Shown here: piece after piece, positions 28,421 through 37,834 of the stretch
How positions within the stretch are numbered: position 1 is the stretch's first letter
Layout of the letters: each line of letters begins with the position of its first letter
NCBI RefSeq assembly: GCF_000934685.1
Contig: NZ_JYNQ01000001.1
Location: forward strand, 1,104,501 to 1,168,500
Direction of reading: 5' to 3'
Length of the DNA: 64,000 nt
Origin: Lacinutrix sp. Hel_I_90
GTDB taxonomy: Bacteria > Bacteroidota > Bacteroidia > Flavobacteriales > Flavobacteriaceae
Notes under the pieces: generated by a model
Told to the model about the DNA's origin: nothing
Database searches by the model: none
What the model saw: the letters and a program-made list of their open reading frames with translations, nothing else
Made by a program: the position numbers and the translations under genes

Positions 28421-29454
28421 TAGCTTTTATTTAAGATTGCTTTATTTATTTGCTTAATAAGCGCAGGGCCTTCGTAAATAAAGCCCGTGTAGATTTGTAT
28501 CAAATCTGCGCCTGCCTCCAATTTTCCCAAAGCATCCTGAGCAGAATGAATACCTCCTACGCCAATGATAGGAAACGCTTTATTACTCTTATTTGCCAGA
28601 TACTTAATCACACGTGTAGCTTTGTCTTTTATGGGTTGTCCGCTTAATCCACCATTACCAATTTGGGCAAGTCTTGCTTCGCTTGCTTTTAAACCAGTTC
28701 TATCGGTTGATGTATTACTAGCAATCACACCGTCTAGATTTGTTTCAGCTATGAGTTCGATAATTTCATCCAACTGATTATCATTTAAATCTGGTGCAAT
28801 TTTGAGCAGGATTGGCTTTTGCTTTTCAAAGGTTTTATTGGCTTTTTGTACGGCTCCAATTAATTCTAACAAATAGTCTTTATCATTTAATTTGGCATGA
28901 CTCCCTACGTTTGGGCAACTCACATTCAGCACAAAATAGTTTACATAGGGATGCAGAGCATTAAAACAAGTTAAGTAATCTTTAGTATACTCTTCTGGTT
29001 TGGTTTGGGTGTTCTTTCCTAGATTACCCCCAATAATCAATTTGCCTTTATTCTTTTTAAGCTGAGCGATGGCCGCTTCTAAACCTTCATTATTAAAGCC
29101 CATACGATTGATGATGCCTTTATCGTCTTTTAATCTAAATAAACGTTTTTTGGGATTGCCTTCTTGTGCTAATGGGGTCACGGTTCCTATTTCTATAAAA
29201 CCAAAACCAAAGTTTGCCAGTTCATTATATAACACGGCGTTTTTATCGAAACCTGCTGCTAATCCAACAGGATTTTTAAATGTTAGACCGAAGAGGTTGC
29301 GCTCTAATTTAGGATTTTCTATAGCGTAAAAACTTCTAAAGACTCCGGGAACTCCAGGAATCTTGGAGGTGAATTGAATAAGAGAAAAAGTAAAATGATG
29401 AATTTTTTCTGGATCGAAAAGAAAAAATAAGGGCCTAAGGAGTAATTTGTACAT
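28420..29454 (-). CDS. pyrD: Dihydroorotate dehydrogenase (quinone), class 2
   Basis: 344 residues, full length for class 2 enzymes. It oxidises dihydroorotate to orotate with quinone as acceptor, at the inner membrane, in pyrimidine synthesis. Visible: N-terminal helix for membrane contact ([20 protein letters not shown]), FMN-binding LAAGFDKNA, catalytic NVSCPN region (with the class 2 Ser close by), ASNTSTDR and [30 protein letters not shown]. Followed directly by the LysE-type exporter gene with a one-base overlap. Confidence 0.96.
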   Translation of the reverse strand: MYKLLLRPLFFLFDPEKIHHFTFSLIQFTSKIPGVPGVFRSFYAIENPKLERNLFGLTFKNPVGLAAGFDKNAVLYNELANFGFGFIEIGTVTPLAQEGNPKKRLFRLKDDKGIINRMGFNNEGLEAAIAQLKKNKGKLIIGGNLGKNTQTKPEEYTKDYLTCFNALHPYVNYFVLNVSCPNVGSHAKLNDKDYLLELIGAVQKANKTFEKQKPILLKIAPDLNDNQLDEIIELIAETNLDGVIASNTSTDRTGLKASEARLAQIGNGGLSGQPIKDKATRVIKYLANKSNKAFPIIGVGGIHSAQDALGKLEAGADLIQIYTGFIYEGPALIKQINKAILNKS

Positions 29455-29469
29455 CTATCACTGTTTGCA

Positions 29470-29500
29470 CAAAAGTACTTCTAAAAAAAAAGATGAACAA
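29470..29500 (-). promoter_or_regulatory. pyrD: Promoter of pyrD-lysE-like operon
   Basis: Minus strand: TTG (29498-29500), 20 nt, TACTTTTG (29470-29477). Full match to the Bacteroidota promoter, with a short leader of about 15 nt minus the start offset. Confidence 0.75.
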
Positions 29501-29591
29501 TTCAAAAGTCAAAAAACTTAATAATCGTAACTTTAAACTTTTAAAAAAAGAGACTAACCATTAAAAAATACCTACTTATGTGGGGAGTATT

Positions 29592-30836
29592 ATGATTTCA
29601 AAAGAAGATATAATTAAACGCTTTATAAGCTACGTTACTGTTGATACCGAATCTGATCCAGAAAGTGACACGACCCCAAGCACAGCTAAACAATGGGATT
29701 TAGCCAATGTGCTAGTTGATGAATTAAAAGCTATTGGATTGCATGATGTGACTATTGATGAAAACGCATACATCATGGCTACCTTACCCAGCAATGTTGC
29801 GCATGAGGTTCCTGTGATTGGTTTTATTTCTCATTTTGATACCACTCCAGATTTTACTGGTGCCAATGTAAAACCTCAAATTATTGAAAATTACGATGGA
29901 AAGGACATTGTACTTAATGCCGCAGAAGGCATCATATTATCACCAGATTACTTTGATGATTTATTATTATATAAAGGGCAAACGTTAATTACTACAGATG
30001 GGACCACACTTTTGGGTGCAGATGATAAGGCTGGTATTACAGAAATTGTTTCGGCAATGGAATACCTTGTTGCCAATCCGCAAATAAAACACGGCACTAT
30101 TAGAGTGGGCTTTACACCAGATGAAGAAATTGGTCGCGGTGCTCACAAGTTTGACGTAGAGAAGTTTGGAGCAGATTGGGCGTATACAATGGATGGCAGC
30201 CAGATTGGTGAATTAGAATATGAAAATTTTAATGCTGCTGGAGCTAAAGTGCGTGTTAAAGGAAAAATAGTACACCCCGGATATGCTAAAGGAAAAATGG
30301 TGAATTCTATGTATATCGCTACAGAGTTTATAAATTCATTATCCCGTATGGAAACACCTGAACATACGGAAGGTTATGAAGGTTTCTTTCACCTCTATTC
30401 TATTTCTGGTGAGGTAGAAGAAACCAAAATGGAATATATTATTCGTGATCATGATCATGGGCATTTTGAAGCACGCAAAGAAGTGATGCAAAAAATCACC
30501 AATGAGATTAATGCGCAATATGGTCGTGAAGTGATTGAGATTGAAATTAAAGACCAGTATTATAATATGAAAGAAAAGGTAGAACCGGTAATGCATATTG
30601 TAGATATTGCTGAAGAAGCCATGAAACAGTTGGACATCAAACCACTTATTAAAGCCATTCGTGGAGGCACCGACGGTTCTCAATTAAGTTACAAGGGTTT
30701 ACCGTGTCCTAATATTTTTGCTGGCGGACATAATTTTCACGGGCGCTATGAGTATGTTCCCGTTGAGAGTATGATAAAAGCCACTGAAGTGATTTGTAAA
30801 ATTGCTGAGTTGACGGCGGAGAAAAAAATAGGGTAA
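29592..30836 (+). CDS. pepT: Tripeptide aminopeptidase (peptidase T)
   Basis: 414 residues from ATG 29592 ([14 protein letters not shown]). A GTG four codons earlier is possible, but the ATG has GGGGAG just upstream. M20 zinc peptidase that removes the N-terminal residue of tripeptides in the cytoplasm. Metal and catalytic residues: His of [23 protein letters not shown] (catalytic Glu pair), YTMDGSQ and the C-terminal His in FAGGHNFHG. Single gene, divergent from pyrD. Confidence 0.95.
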   Translation: MISKEDIIKRFISYVTVDTESDPESDTTPSTAKQWDLANVLVDELKAIGLHDVTIDENAYIMATLPSNVAHEVPVIGFISHFDTTPDFTGANVKPQIIENYDGKDIVLNAAEGIILSPDYFDDLLLYKGQTLITTDGTTLLGADDKAGITEIVSAMEYLVANPQIKHGTIRVGFTPDEEIGRGAHKFDVEKFGADWAYTMDGSQIGELEYENFNAAGAKVRVKGKIVHPGYAKGKMVNSMYIATEFINSLSRMETPEHTEGYEGFFHLYSISGEVEETKMEYIIRDHDHGHFEARKEVMQKITNEINAQYGREVIEIEIKDQYYNMKEKVEPVMHIVDIAEEAMKQLDIKPLIKAIRGGTDGSQLSYKGLPCPNIFAGGHNFHGRYEYVPVESMIKATEVICKIAELTAEKKIG

Positions 30837-30904
30837 GCGTTATCACTATTGCTGTTACTTAAAGAGATTATGCTTCGCTTTTTTTAGGCATCCTATAAAA
30901 GATA

Positions 30905-30928
30905 TATATAGAACATAGGTTCTATATA
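30905..30928 (+). repeat. 10-bp inverted repeat upstream of the TTG-started orphan gene
   Basis: TATATAGAAC (30905-30914) and GTTCTATATA (30919-30928) are perfect inverted arms around ATAG. There is no T-tract, so it is more likely a protein site or recombination-type element than a terminator. Confidence 0.55.
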
Positions 30929-30948
30929 CTATTGTTAGTACACATATA
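30927..30948 (-). repeat. Left flanking imperfect inverted repeat of the orphan gene
   Basis: Its reverse complement contains ATGTG, then CTAACAA, then AGTA. The same blocks in the same order occur in direct sense at 31657-31676, beyond the gene. The two copies thus bracket the 30960-31649 gene in inverted orientation. Confidence 0.4.
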
Positions 30949-30959
30949 ACCCAAACATT

Positions 30960-31649
30960 TTGAAAAAATCACTACTCATTTTAATTTATCTTTTTACCAC
31001 AATTAACTTTGCGCAAAACTTCGTAGATTTGGATTGTGAAACTGGATTTAAAAAAGTTCAATCTGAAATTGAATCCAAGCCTGAAGTTGATTATAAACTA
31101 ATTTACTCTCAAAAAATATACGGAGCAGAAAGCTTTGAATTCAGCGAAGGAATTATTGTAGTTAAAGAAATTGGCGATGAAATAACTCAAAATGAAATTG
31201 CCCAAATCATCGGTCGAATTGGAGTGGAAAATAATCTGACCAAAATAATTGCCTTGCGGAATTGTGATGCAGGAAGACTCTATCTTCGACAAAATGAATT
31301 ATCATCTGAACAAAAGGATTATTTAATTCAAAGTGTAATCGCAGAAATAAATATTGATTTACTTAAATCGTTATCAAAAAAGGAAAAGAAACAGCAAAAG
31401 AAAAAATGTAACCTAATTGAGTCAGTTTCTAAAGAATCGTGTAAAAAACTCGCTGAATTGGGAGCTGATAGATTAACTATGGAAAGTATTAATCAGATAG
31501 TCTCTGGCACATCTGCCGAATACGCTGAAAAAACAATGAAAATATACGAAATGCCATTTGAGCAAAGTGTAGATGAATTTTTAAATGATTTAATGAGCCA
31601 TCTATTGTTTGATTGTCAGTTAGTAAGAGAATTTACGAATAATCAATGA
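30960..31649 (+). CDS. Secreted protein of unknown function (TTG start)
   Basis: 229 residues starting at TTG with a clear signal peptide (MKKSLLILIYLFTTINFAQ). No ATG in frame gives a comparable signal, which supports the TTG. The mature protein has several Cys (DCETG, RNCD, KCN, KESCKKL, FDCQL) and a Lys-rich linker (KKEKKQQKKKC), and appears alpha/beta. Not recognised. It is bracketed by imperfect inverted repeats containing CTAACAA and looks like a self-contained accessory gene, perhaps acquired. Confidence 0.65.
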   Translation: MKKSLLILIYLFTTINFAQNFVDLDCETGFKKVQSEIESKPEVDYKLIYSQKIYGAESFEFSEGIIVVKEIGDEITQNEIAQIIGRIGVENNLTKIIALRNCDAGRLYLRQNELSSEQKDYLIQSVIAEINIDLLKSLSKKEKKQQKKKCNLIESVSKESCKKLAELGADRLTMESINQIVSGTSAEYAEKTMKIYEMPFEQSVDEFLNDLMSHLLFDCQLVREFTNNQ

Positions 31650-31656
31650 CAAAAAA

Positions 31657-31676
31657 CACATGTGCTAACAAAGTAC
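31657..31676 (+). repeat. Right flanking imperfect inverted repeat of the orphan gene
   Basis: CACATGTGCTAACAAAGTAC directly after the stop codon. It shares ATGTG, CTAACAA and AGTA with the reverse complement of 30927-30948, with small gaps. Confidence 0.4.
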
Positions 31677-31905
31677 TGTGGTGAAAAACAAGTGAAAATT
31701 CATTAATTTTTAACTAGAGCACTTTTATATTCCGCATCATATATTACTCCCGATTTAGCAATAGCAAAGGCCTGTTTTTAGATGGAAGTCACTAAAGAAA
31801 TAACAAAAATCAAAAAGCTTAGGAACTTATTTTAATGTAAAGTCAAATCTTTAACTGGTGTAAATGAGAGCACTCATAATAAACATACATCATGAAAAAA
31901 CGTAA

Positions 31906-32772
31906 ATGAAGCATCACGAAATCACTCCTGAGCAAAGCAGAGAATTAAAAGATAAGGGCTTTTTACTAATACCCAATGCCATTCCCATTAGTTTGTTGTC
32001 CAAATGGCAAGACTTGCTAACAGCATTAAATGAGAATGCGCTAAAATCGTACAGCAAATCATCACAATCACCAAATGCAAGTTTCATTGTAGGTCCCGAT
32101 AAACCTTTATTAAGTAGAGTTAACGATCTTTTGGCTTTTTATCCTGATGCGGTATTGGATTTATTGGCGTCCCCAATAATGATAGCAATTGCACGAGATA
32201 TTTGTGGTCCTGATGCCGTTCCTTTGCAATGCGATGCATTATTTAAGCACAATCATCCAGAATCTAAAATTTCATGGCATCAAGACGCGCTACACCCTCG
32301 CAAGTTCCCTTACCTAAATGTGGGGATTTATCTTGATGATGCTCCCTTAGGAGACGGTTGCGTACATTACATCCCAAAGAGTCAGCATAAAAAGCAAAAC
32401 ATTGGCAAACTGGTTAGTCAATATGGCTGGAATATACCCGATATGGTAAAAGTCCCAGTAAAAGCTGGAGCTATATTAATCCAGGACATGATGGTAATTC
32501 ATGGATCTCAAATGAAGCGAGACCCGGGCGTTCGTAGAACAATTTATGTCGAAATGAGGCCCGCCACTGCAGTGTCAGATCACGGAGTTCAAAGCAGAGA
32601 GTGGATGGAATTGAGAAAACGGTGGATGGGAATCGTAGTACGCAGATCAAGCGTTAAATGGCCTGAAGACTCGTACACAGCACTTACAAAAGACTTGAAA
32701 AGCGATTCTGAAGAGATCGAGGAGATTCTCCGTCTTCGAGAACCACCAATACCCGCCAACTATAGTATTTAA
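31906..32772 (+). CDS. Phytanoyl-CoA dioxygenase (PhyH)-family protein
   Basis: 288 residues. Fe(II)/2-oxoglutarate dioxygenase fold with the facial triad H125 and D127 (SWHQDA) and H199 (VIHGS). Arg210/211 (GVRRTIYVEM) is placed to bind 2-oxoglutarate. Such enzymes hydroxylate lipids or small metabolites; the substrate is not predictable. There is no functional neighbour. By eye the gene has somewhat more G+C (GACCCGGGCGTTCG, CGATGC) than adjacent genes, hinting at transfer. Start at 31906 gives MKHHEITPEQ, normal for the family. Confidence 0.85.
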   Translation: MKHHEITPEQSRELKDKGFLLIPNAIPISLLSKWQDLLTALNENALKSYSKSSQSPNASFIVGPDKPLLSRVNDLLAFYPDAVLDLLASPIMIAIARDICGPDAVPLQCDALFKHNHPESKISWHQDALHPRKFPYLNVGIYLDDAPLGDGCVHYIPKSQHKKQNIGKLVSQYGWNIPDMVKVPVKAGAILIQDMMVIHGSQMKRDPGVRRTIYVEMRPATAVSDHGVQSREWMELRKRWMGIVVRRSSVKWPEDSYTALTKDLKSDSEEIEEILRLREPPIPANYSI

Positions 32773-33327
32773 AATATTAAGTTCAAACCATACCAACCGA
32801 GATAACATTGATATGGTAGTGCCTAACACCCAAAAAACGCCATTACAATAGGCATTTATTAAACTTGTCTGCAATAAGGATTCGTCATAAATAAAGCTAC
32901 CTAATTTTAAACAATTAGTATGGCAGAAGAAAATCATTTCTATGAAATCGTAGCAAAGCGAAGATTCGTGAATTCCTATAAAAACAAATACGAAATCATG
33001 AACAAAACGCTATCGGAGAAAGAGTTCACGAATTATTAAAGACGCATTTTATCGCGACCAAACGTTTTCTAATATGATCCACGTGAATTGAGCCATAAAA
33101 AATACAATTAATCAATAAAATGAGATAACATTTAATTTGTCTTTAAATTTTAAAGACCCTAAAAAGAGCAACCTTTACAACCTGAAGACGAGCACCTTAT
33201 CAGAGTAAAATCAATTCTAATCTGTTGTAGTTATATTCCAGGGCAATACATCCAACAAAACGTCCTGTAACGCTTTTAAAAAAATTCTAATTAATGTATC
33301 TTACCGGCCTATCAAAAGCTAAAAATT
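32773..33327. other. 555-bp spacer with a doubtful 39-codon frame
   Basis: Contains an ATG frame at 32920-33039 (MAEENHFYEIVAKRRF... ending EFTNY), charged and helix-like but with no known family. It may be a small gene or the broken start of a larger one. Nothing else was recognised. The PLP gene's promoter should lie near the right side. Confidence 0.4.
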
Positions 33328-35172
33328 ATGGAAGGCAATAAAATACTAAATTATATTGAAGATGTATTAGAAAACAGACCAACTGGCTGGTTAAATCTAA
33401 CAACCCATCGCCTAGATATTTATAATGAAGCATTGGCTAAAACTGAATTCTTAGAGCAGTTTGAAGCCTTATTTAAAGCCGATAATTCTGAATCCTCAGC
33501 ACTCAATGAATTACCCACAGCTTATGACTATATTCGATTAGGTCATCCATTATCTTGTATACTAGAATGGGGTATTGCTAAACTGCATCATCTAAAACCA
33601 GAAAATGTTATTAGTTTTTCATCAAAAACGATTCCTATTTTAGCAATTCTAAGAAAGAATTTATTAGATAATAAAAACACCCAAATTGTTTATACCGGTG
33701 AATTGCCTGATTTTTTTGATGTTGATGTCGTAAAACGTGTTTATGGCTATAAATTTGATGTGAAGAAGATTGACAAAGCAACAAACATTCCTGATTTTAA
33801 GGGGAGTACCATTTACATGTCGCAACAAGATGAAATAGGCAGCATTGAAAACAACCCAAATATTGACTTCTTTATTAATCTACATGGACATCTTGGAAGT
33901 GTTTTAGTTATCCATGGGGAACACAATGAACCTTACATCTCAGAGATTCAACATGTAAGACGGAGAGAAACCATAGCTATGACTCCAGCCAATTCTCTTT
34001 CAGCCTTAAGGTTACTAATCACACGGTCTACTTTTGAAAATAAGAAAACTAATATTGAGACAAACAAAGCTCGCGTCGTAGATTCTATTCACGAGATTAC
34101 TGCTACAAAGTCAAAAGCGCTTATTGGTTCCTGCGGCCTATCTGTTCAATATGCAATAATGATGGGACTCATTGACGACGCTCTAGAAAAGCATAAAGGC
34201 AAGGCCATCAAAATTATTGTTCCTCCAAATTGTTATGGTGGAACAAACGATCAGGCAAGACGTGTTGCGGCCTGTGTTGAACATGTTGAAATTTTGGATT
34301 TACCTGTTGATGGTGATAATGATATGGTGCAAAGTATTAATATTGTTTTAGAACAAGTTGCTCAAGAAGATGCCATACCTTACATCATCGCTGAAATTCC
34401 AACAAATCCTAGAGTTGAAGTTCCTGATCTTCTCAAATTAAAGGCTGTTTTAAGTAAAACACGTAAAACGGCAATTGGTGAAATGGCTATCACTCCCGTT
34501 TTTATTTTGGATCAAACCTTTTGTCCTAATGTACAATTCTGCGGTGACGATGGAATACTCTCAACGGTAAGAACCATTTCATACGTGAGTGGCTCGAAAT
34601 TTCCAAGTGGCGGGCAATGTACTGCCGGTTACTGTGTGGCAAATGAAAAAGGAAACGCTATGATGGAGAAAATAGAAAACCATTTAAGACTATGCGATAA
34701 CGAGGCTACAGCGCATCAAATTGAAATATTAGCAAAACAGTTACCTTCAATGAATCAAAGAATTAGTGATGCCTATCAAAATACACGTGAATTTGTAAGC
34801 TTTATTGAAAATACTTTACCAGCTGCGAAAATCAATTTTGTTTCAGAAGACTTAGCAGAGCAAGGGTTTACACCCTCTGTATTTTCATTAGATCTTCCCA
34901 CTAAAGGCAGTACTACTGAAGAGAAAGAAGCTTATAAAAGAGTTTTAAATCTGAAATTAATCAATTTAATGATTACAGAAATCCCCAATGAAAGCAAATA
35001 CTGTGTGAGCTATGGGCAGTTAAATGGTTGTTATTGGACCATACCTGCGACCTCTACTCAAGGGACGACTAAAGAAGGTGACAAGGATTATATTGTTCGC
35101 GCATCACTTTCTCCGAATATGGATCTTAAGCACCATAAAGAAGTCTTTTTTAAATTTGTTGAAAAAATGTAA
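33328..35172 (+). CDS. Long PLP-dependent enzyme of the Cys/Met metabolism type
   Basis: 614 residues. The part from about 245 to the end resembles fold-type I Cys/Met-metabolism enzymes (cystathionine gamma-synthase group): SCGLSVQY (268-275, cofactor phosphate region), AEIPTNP (355-361), D395 in FILDQTF (pyridine N partner), and SGSKFPSGG with the likely Schiff-base Lys424. The first about 240 residues are an extension absent from the usual about 380-400 residue enzymes. They contain alpha/beta segments (YMSQQDEIGSIENNP, FFINLHGHLGSV). The reaction is unknown. Monocistronic. Confidence 0.75.
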   Translation: MEGNKILNYIEDVLENRPTGWLNLTTHRLDIYNEALAKTEFLEQFEALFKADNSESSALNELPTAYDYIRLGHPLSCILEWGIAKLHHLKPENVISFSSKTIPILAILRKNLLDNKNTQIVYTGELPDFFDVDVVKRVYGYKFDVKKIDKATNIPDFKGSTIYMSQQDEIGSIENNPNIDFFINLHGHLGSVLVIHGEHNEPYISEIQHVRRRETIAMTPANSLSALRLLITRSTFENKKTNIETNKARVVDSIHEITATKSKALIGSCGLSVQYAIMMGLIDDALEKHKGKAIKIIVPPNCYGGTNDQARRVAACVEHVEILDLPVDGDNDMVQSINIVLEQVAQEDAIPYIIAEIPTNPRVEVPDLLKLKAVLSKTRKTAIGEMAITPVFILDQTFCPNVQFCGDDGILSTVRTISYVSGSKFPSGGQCTAGYCVANEKGNAMMEKIENHLRLCDNEATAHQIEILAKQLPSMNQRISDAYQNTREFVSFIENTLPAAKINFVSEDLAEQGFTPSVFSLDLPTKGSTTEEKEAYKRVLNLKLINLMITEIPNESKYCVSYGQLNGCYWTIPATSTQGTTKEGDKDYIVRASLSPNMDLKHHKEVFFKFVEKM

Positions 35173-35430
35173 TCAAAAGGATGCTGAATGCCTCCCACGC
35201 CATCATATCATCGCGTTTTTTTTTAGAATTGCTTCGAAATACTGCAATTCAATAAAACCCTTATCCTAGACGATTATAATAAACACAAATCTCAAAAATT
35301 TCATCAGAAATTAAAGAAGTCTGAAAAACGATAATCTAACTTGCCAGTTACAAAGAACTAGTTAACAACTTATGCTTTAAATTCAACTATGACAAAATAG
35401 TTTATTATCTTAACTCCTTTAATAACTACC

Positions 35431-36027
35431 ATGAAAAAAGTCCATTCGGTCGAAGAATATATAGAAACCAATTTTCATTTTGAAGCGGCATTAACTTTAC
35501 TAAGAGCTATAATAAATACGACAACGCTTCACGAAGCCATCAAGTGGTCTGCTCCAGTATATACTTTAAATGGTAAAAATGTTATTGGCCTTGGTGCATT
35601 TAAAAACCACTTTAGCATTTGGTTTTTTAACGGTGTCTTTTTAAAAGATAAACACCAACTTCTGGTTAATGCTCAGGAGGGAAAAACTAAAGCATTACGA
35701 CAAATGCGCTTTGAATCTATCGAGGACGTTAATAAAGATGTCGTACTATCTTACCTAAAAGAAGCCATTGAAAATGAAAAACAAGGGAAGGAAATTAAGC
35801 CTGTTCGAAACACTAAGAAAGCGCTTGTTATTCCAAAAGAACTTAAAAATCTAATGGCTAGTACTTCTACCTTACGCTTGCCTTTTGAGAAACTAACACC
35901 AGGGAGGCAACGTGAATATTGCGAATACATAAAAGAGGCGAAACGAAAAGCCACCAAACACTCCCGTTTAGAAAAAATTGCACCGATGATTGTGGCTGGT
36001 ATTGGTTTGAATGATCAATACAAATAG
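35431..36027 (+). CDS. DUF1801 / YdeI-OmpD-associated family protein
   Basis: 198 residues, cytoplasmic. The N-terminal DUF1801 part (about 1-120: HEAIKWSAPVYTLNGKNVIGLGAFKNHFSIWFFNG) is followed by a C-terminal YdeI/OmpD-associated segment (about 135-190: LPFEKLTPGRQREYCEYIKEAKRKATKHSRLEKIAPMI). YdeI-type proteins are named for links to bacteriocin or peptide resistance in enterics; in Flavobacteriaceae the role is unknown. It converges on the LacI gene with an 8-bp gap. Confidence 0.85.
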   Translation: MKKVHSVEEYIETNFHFEAALTLLRAIINTTTLHEAIKWSAPVYTLNGKNVIGLGAFKNHFSIWFFNGVFLKDKHQLLVNAQEGKTKALRQMRFESIEDVNKDVVLSYLKEAIENEKQGKEIKPVRNTKKALVIPKELKNLMASTSTLRLPFEKLTPGRQREYCEYIKEAKRKATKHSRLEKIAPMIVAGIGLNDQYK

Positions 36028-36035
36028 TCCCCCTA

Positions 36036-37043
36036 CTACAAAGTGGTTCCGCGCAGATTTAAGCTAAAATCGATTGTTTTTGTCATTACGTCAAGAGCTT
36101 CTTTAGTTTCTATGCGTTTGACTAATAGCTGTACTGAAGCTTCGCCTATACTATCTGAACTCTGGGTAACTGTAGATAATTTTGGATTAGTGAACGGTAG
36201 CACATTATCATCTGAAAACCCAATAATTGAGAGGTCTTTTGGAATGGTATAACCATACTTTTGCGCAGTGTTCAGAGCAATAACACCCGATAGATTGTCT
36301 ATTGCAATGATTCCATCAATAGCTTTGTGCGTTTTAAACAAACTATCGATATCGGTTTCCAAGTTTTTAATTTGATCTATTTTAATTTCTATTATATCAT
36401 TTTTATAATGCCCCGCATCTGCGATTGCTTGTTTACAGCCTTTAGCCCGTAACTTACCCACGCTTAGATCTTCAATATTATTAATTAAAACAATCTTTTG
36501 TCTTCCTTCCTTTATTAAATGGTTTGTCGCATTATAAGCCGCCTGAAAATCATCTATTATCACCTTATCACAAGTGATGCTTTCAGCCACACGGTCAAAC
36601 ATTAAAATAGGAATATCCTGATCTAAAATATCCTGAAAATGGTTGGTTCTGTTATTCTTTTGGGTTTCTTCAGAAATAGACATAATAAAACCATCTACAC
36701 TTCCATTTGCTAATAACTCCAAACTTTGCAATTCCTTTTCATAATTTTCATTACTCAAACAGGTGATAATACTATAGCCTTGCTTAGCAGATTCCCGCTC
36801 AATACCATAGAGTACTTTCGCAAAGAAATGGTTGAGAATATTTGGTATGATAACACCAATGGTTTTCGTTTTACTATTCTTTAAACTTAAAGCCACACGG
36901 TTAGGCTTATAATTGAATTCTTTTGCGGCTTCTTTTACCCTCGCAATTGTTTTCTCACCAATCTCACTACTCCCATTTAATGCTTTTGAAACTGTTGAAA
37001 TTGATACACCTAATGTTTCGGCTAATTCTTTTAATGTGATCAT
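36036..37043 (-). CDS. LacI-family transcriptional regulator
   Basis: 335 residues. N-terminal helix-turn-helix MITLKELAETLGVSISTVSKALNGSSEIG with hinge helix (NRVALSLKNSKT), then a periplasmic-binding-protein-like sensor domain (TIGVIIPNILNHFF, DGFIMSISEET, LSIIGFSDD). It would bind a sugar or related effector and control catabolic genes. No transporter or glycoside hydrolase lies nearby, so the target is elsewhere or the gene is autoregulated. Start is the usual MITLKELA of Bacteroidota members. Confidence 0.93.
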   Translation of the reverse strand: MITLKELAETLGVSISTVSKALNGSSEIGEKTIARVKEAAKEFNYKPNRVALSLKNSKTKTIGVIIPNILNHFFAKVLYGIERESAKQGYSIITCLSNENYEKELQSLELLANGSVDGFIMSISEETQKNNRTNHFQDILDQDIPILMFDRVAESITCDKVIIDDFQAAYNATNHLIKEGRQKIVLINNIEDLSVGKLRAKGCKQAIADAGHYKNDIIEIKIDQIKNLETDIDSLFKTHKAIDGIIAIDNLSGVIALNTAQKYGYTIPKDLSIIGFSDDNVLPFTNPKLSTVTQSSDSIGEASVQLLVKRIETKEALDVMTKTIDFSLNLRGTTL

Positions 37044-37491
37044 AAAAACGCAGTCTATATTTTATAACAAGGTATAAAACTTTCATTAAAATATAATAGA
37101 AATAATACTAGGAGTACAAAAAACGACTAAAGTAAAATTCAGTAGCTAATAGCAGTTTGTAGAATTTAAAAGGTGTACGATAGCCTGAAACTTGTAAATA
37201 CTTAGGTTACGAAGTTAATAATTTAAAGGTCAGCTGGTGATTTACACCCCTCCTGCCGGACTGTTATCAATTAAAAGCGCCACAAAAGACCTCTCGAAGC
37301 GGGCTGGTTTTAAATGACCACTCCGTCCAAAAATGATAATTCTATTTTAATTCCTTCACAGCTTTAAAAAGCCTCGACTTTTTAAATATAGCACTAGAAA
37401 CAGTGAAAAAAAAAAAAACAGTACTTTTAAGTTTGGTTCTTTTTAACTAGAATAACTTGTTATTAACCACTAAAAAAAACCTTACATATGA
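37044..37491. other. Spacer upstream of lacI-like gene
   Basis: About 450 bp without a supported gene. It should hold the LacI-type promoter, but no perfect -7 box is close to the start. A run of ten or more A at about 37406-37417 is the only conspicuous feature. Confidence 0.5.
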
Positions 37492-37493
37492 CA

Positions 37494-37526
37494 CATAAAA
37501 AAACCTCAAGTAAGACTTGAGGTTTA
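37494..37526 (-). terminator. Terminator of nusB-DUF1573-yajC
   Basis: Perfect 11-bp stem AAACCTCAAGT/ACTTGAGGTTT (37501-37511 and 37515-37525) with a 3-nt loop and a T-tract in the minus direction, 20 bp beyond the yajC stop. Confidence 0.85.
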
Positions 37527-37546
37527 TATAAAAAGTTATTTTTAAA

Positions 37547-37834
37547 TTACTTTTTTGGTGGTTCGTTTAATGACTTGCTCATTTCCATAGAAATTGCAGA
37601 ACGGTCAAACTTTAATTTCCCAGACATTGTTTCTATAACACAACTTCTGTCTTTATCATTAAGTTCTACAATTTTACCATGCAGACCACTTTTAGTAATT
37701 ACTTTATCGCCACGTTTTAACTCGGCAGCGAATTTTTTTTCGTTTTTAGCACGTTTCATTTGTGGTGCAATCATAAAGAAATACACAACGGCGAACATGG
37801 CCACTATTGGCAACCAACTTGACATATCTCCCAT
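37547..37834 (-). CDS. yajC: Preprotein translocase subunit YajC
   Basis: 95 residues with one N-terminal transmembrane helix (WLPIVAMFAVVYFFMIAP) and the typical MKRAKNEKKFAAELKRGDKVITKSGLHGKI core. It is an inner-membrane accessory of the SecDF-YajC complex that helps Sec-dependent export. Its ATG overlaps the preceding stop by one base (TAATG). Last gene before a strong terminator. Confidence 0.95.
   Translation of the reverse strand: MGDMSSWLPIVAMFAVVYFFMIAPQMKRAKNEKKFAAELKRGDKVITKSGLHGKIVELNDKDRSCVIETMSGKLKFDRSAISMEMSKSLNEPPKK

Noticed and set aside
32920-33039. 39-codon frame upstream of the PLP gene
   Set aside because: Charged and plausible, but no family or regulatory evidence; it could be a remnant. 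Not called as a gene.
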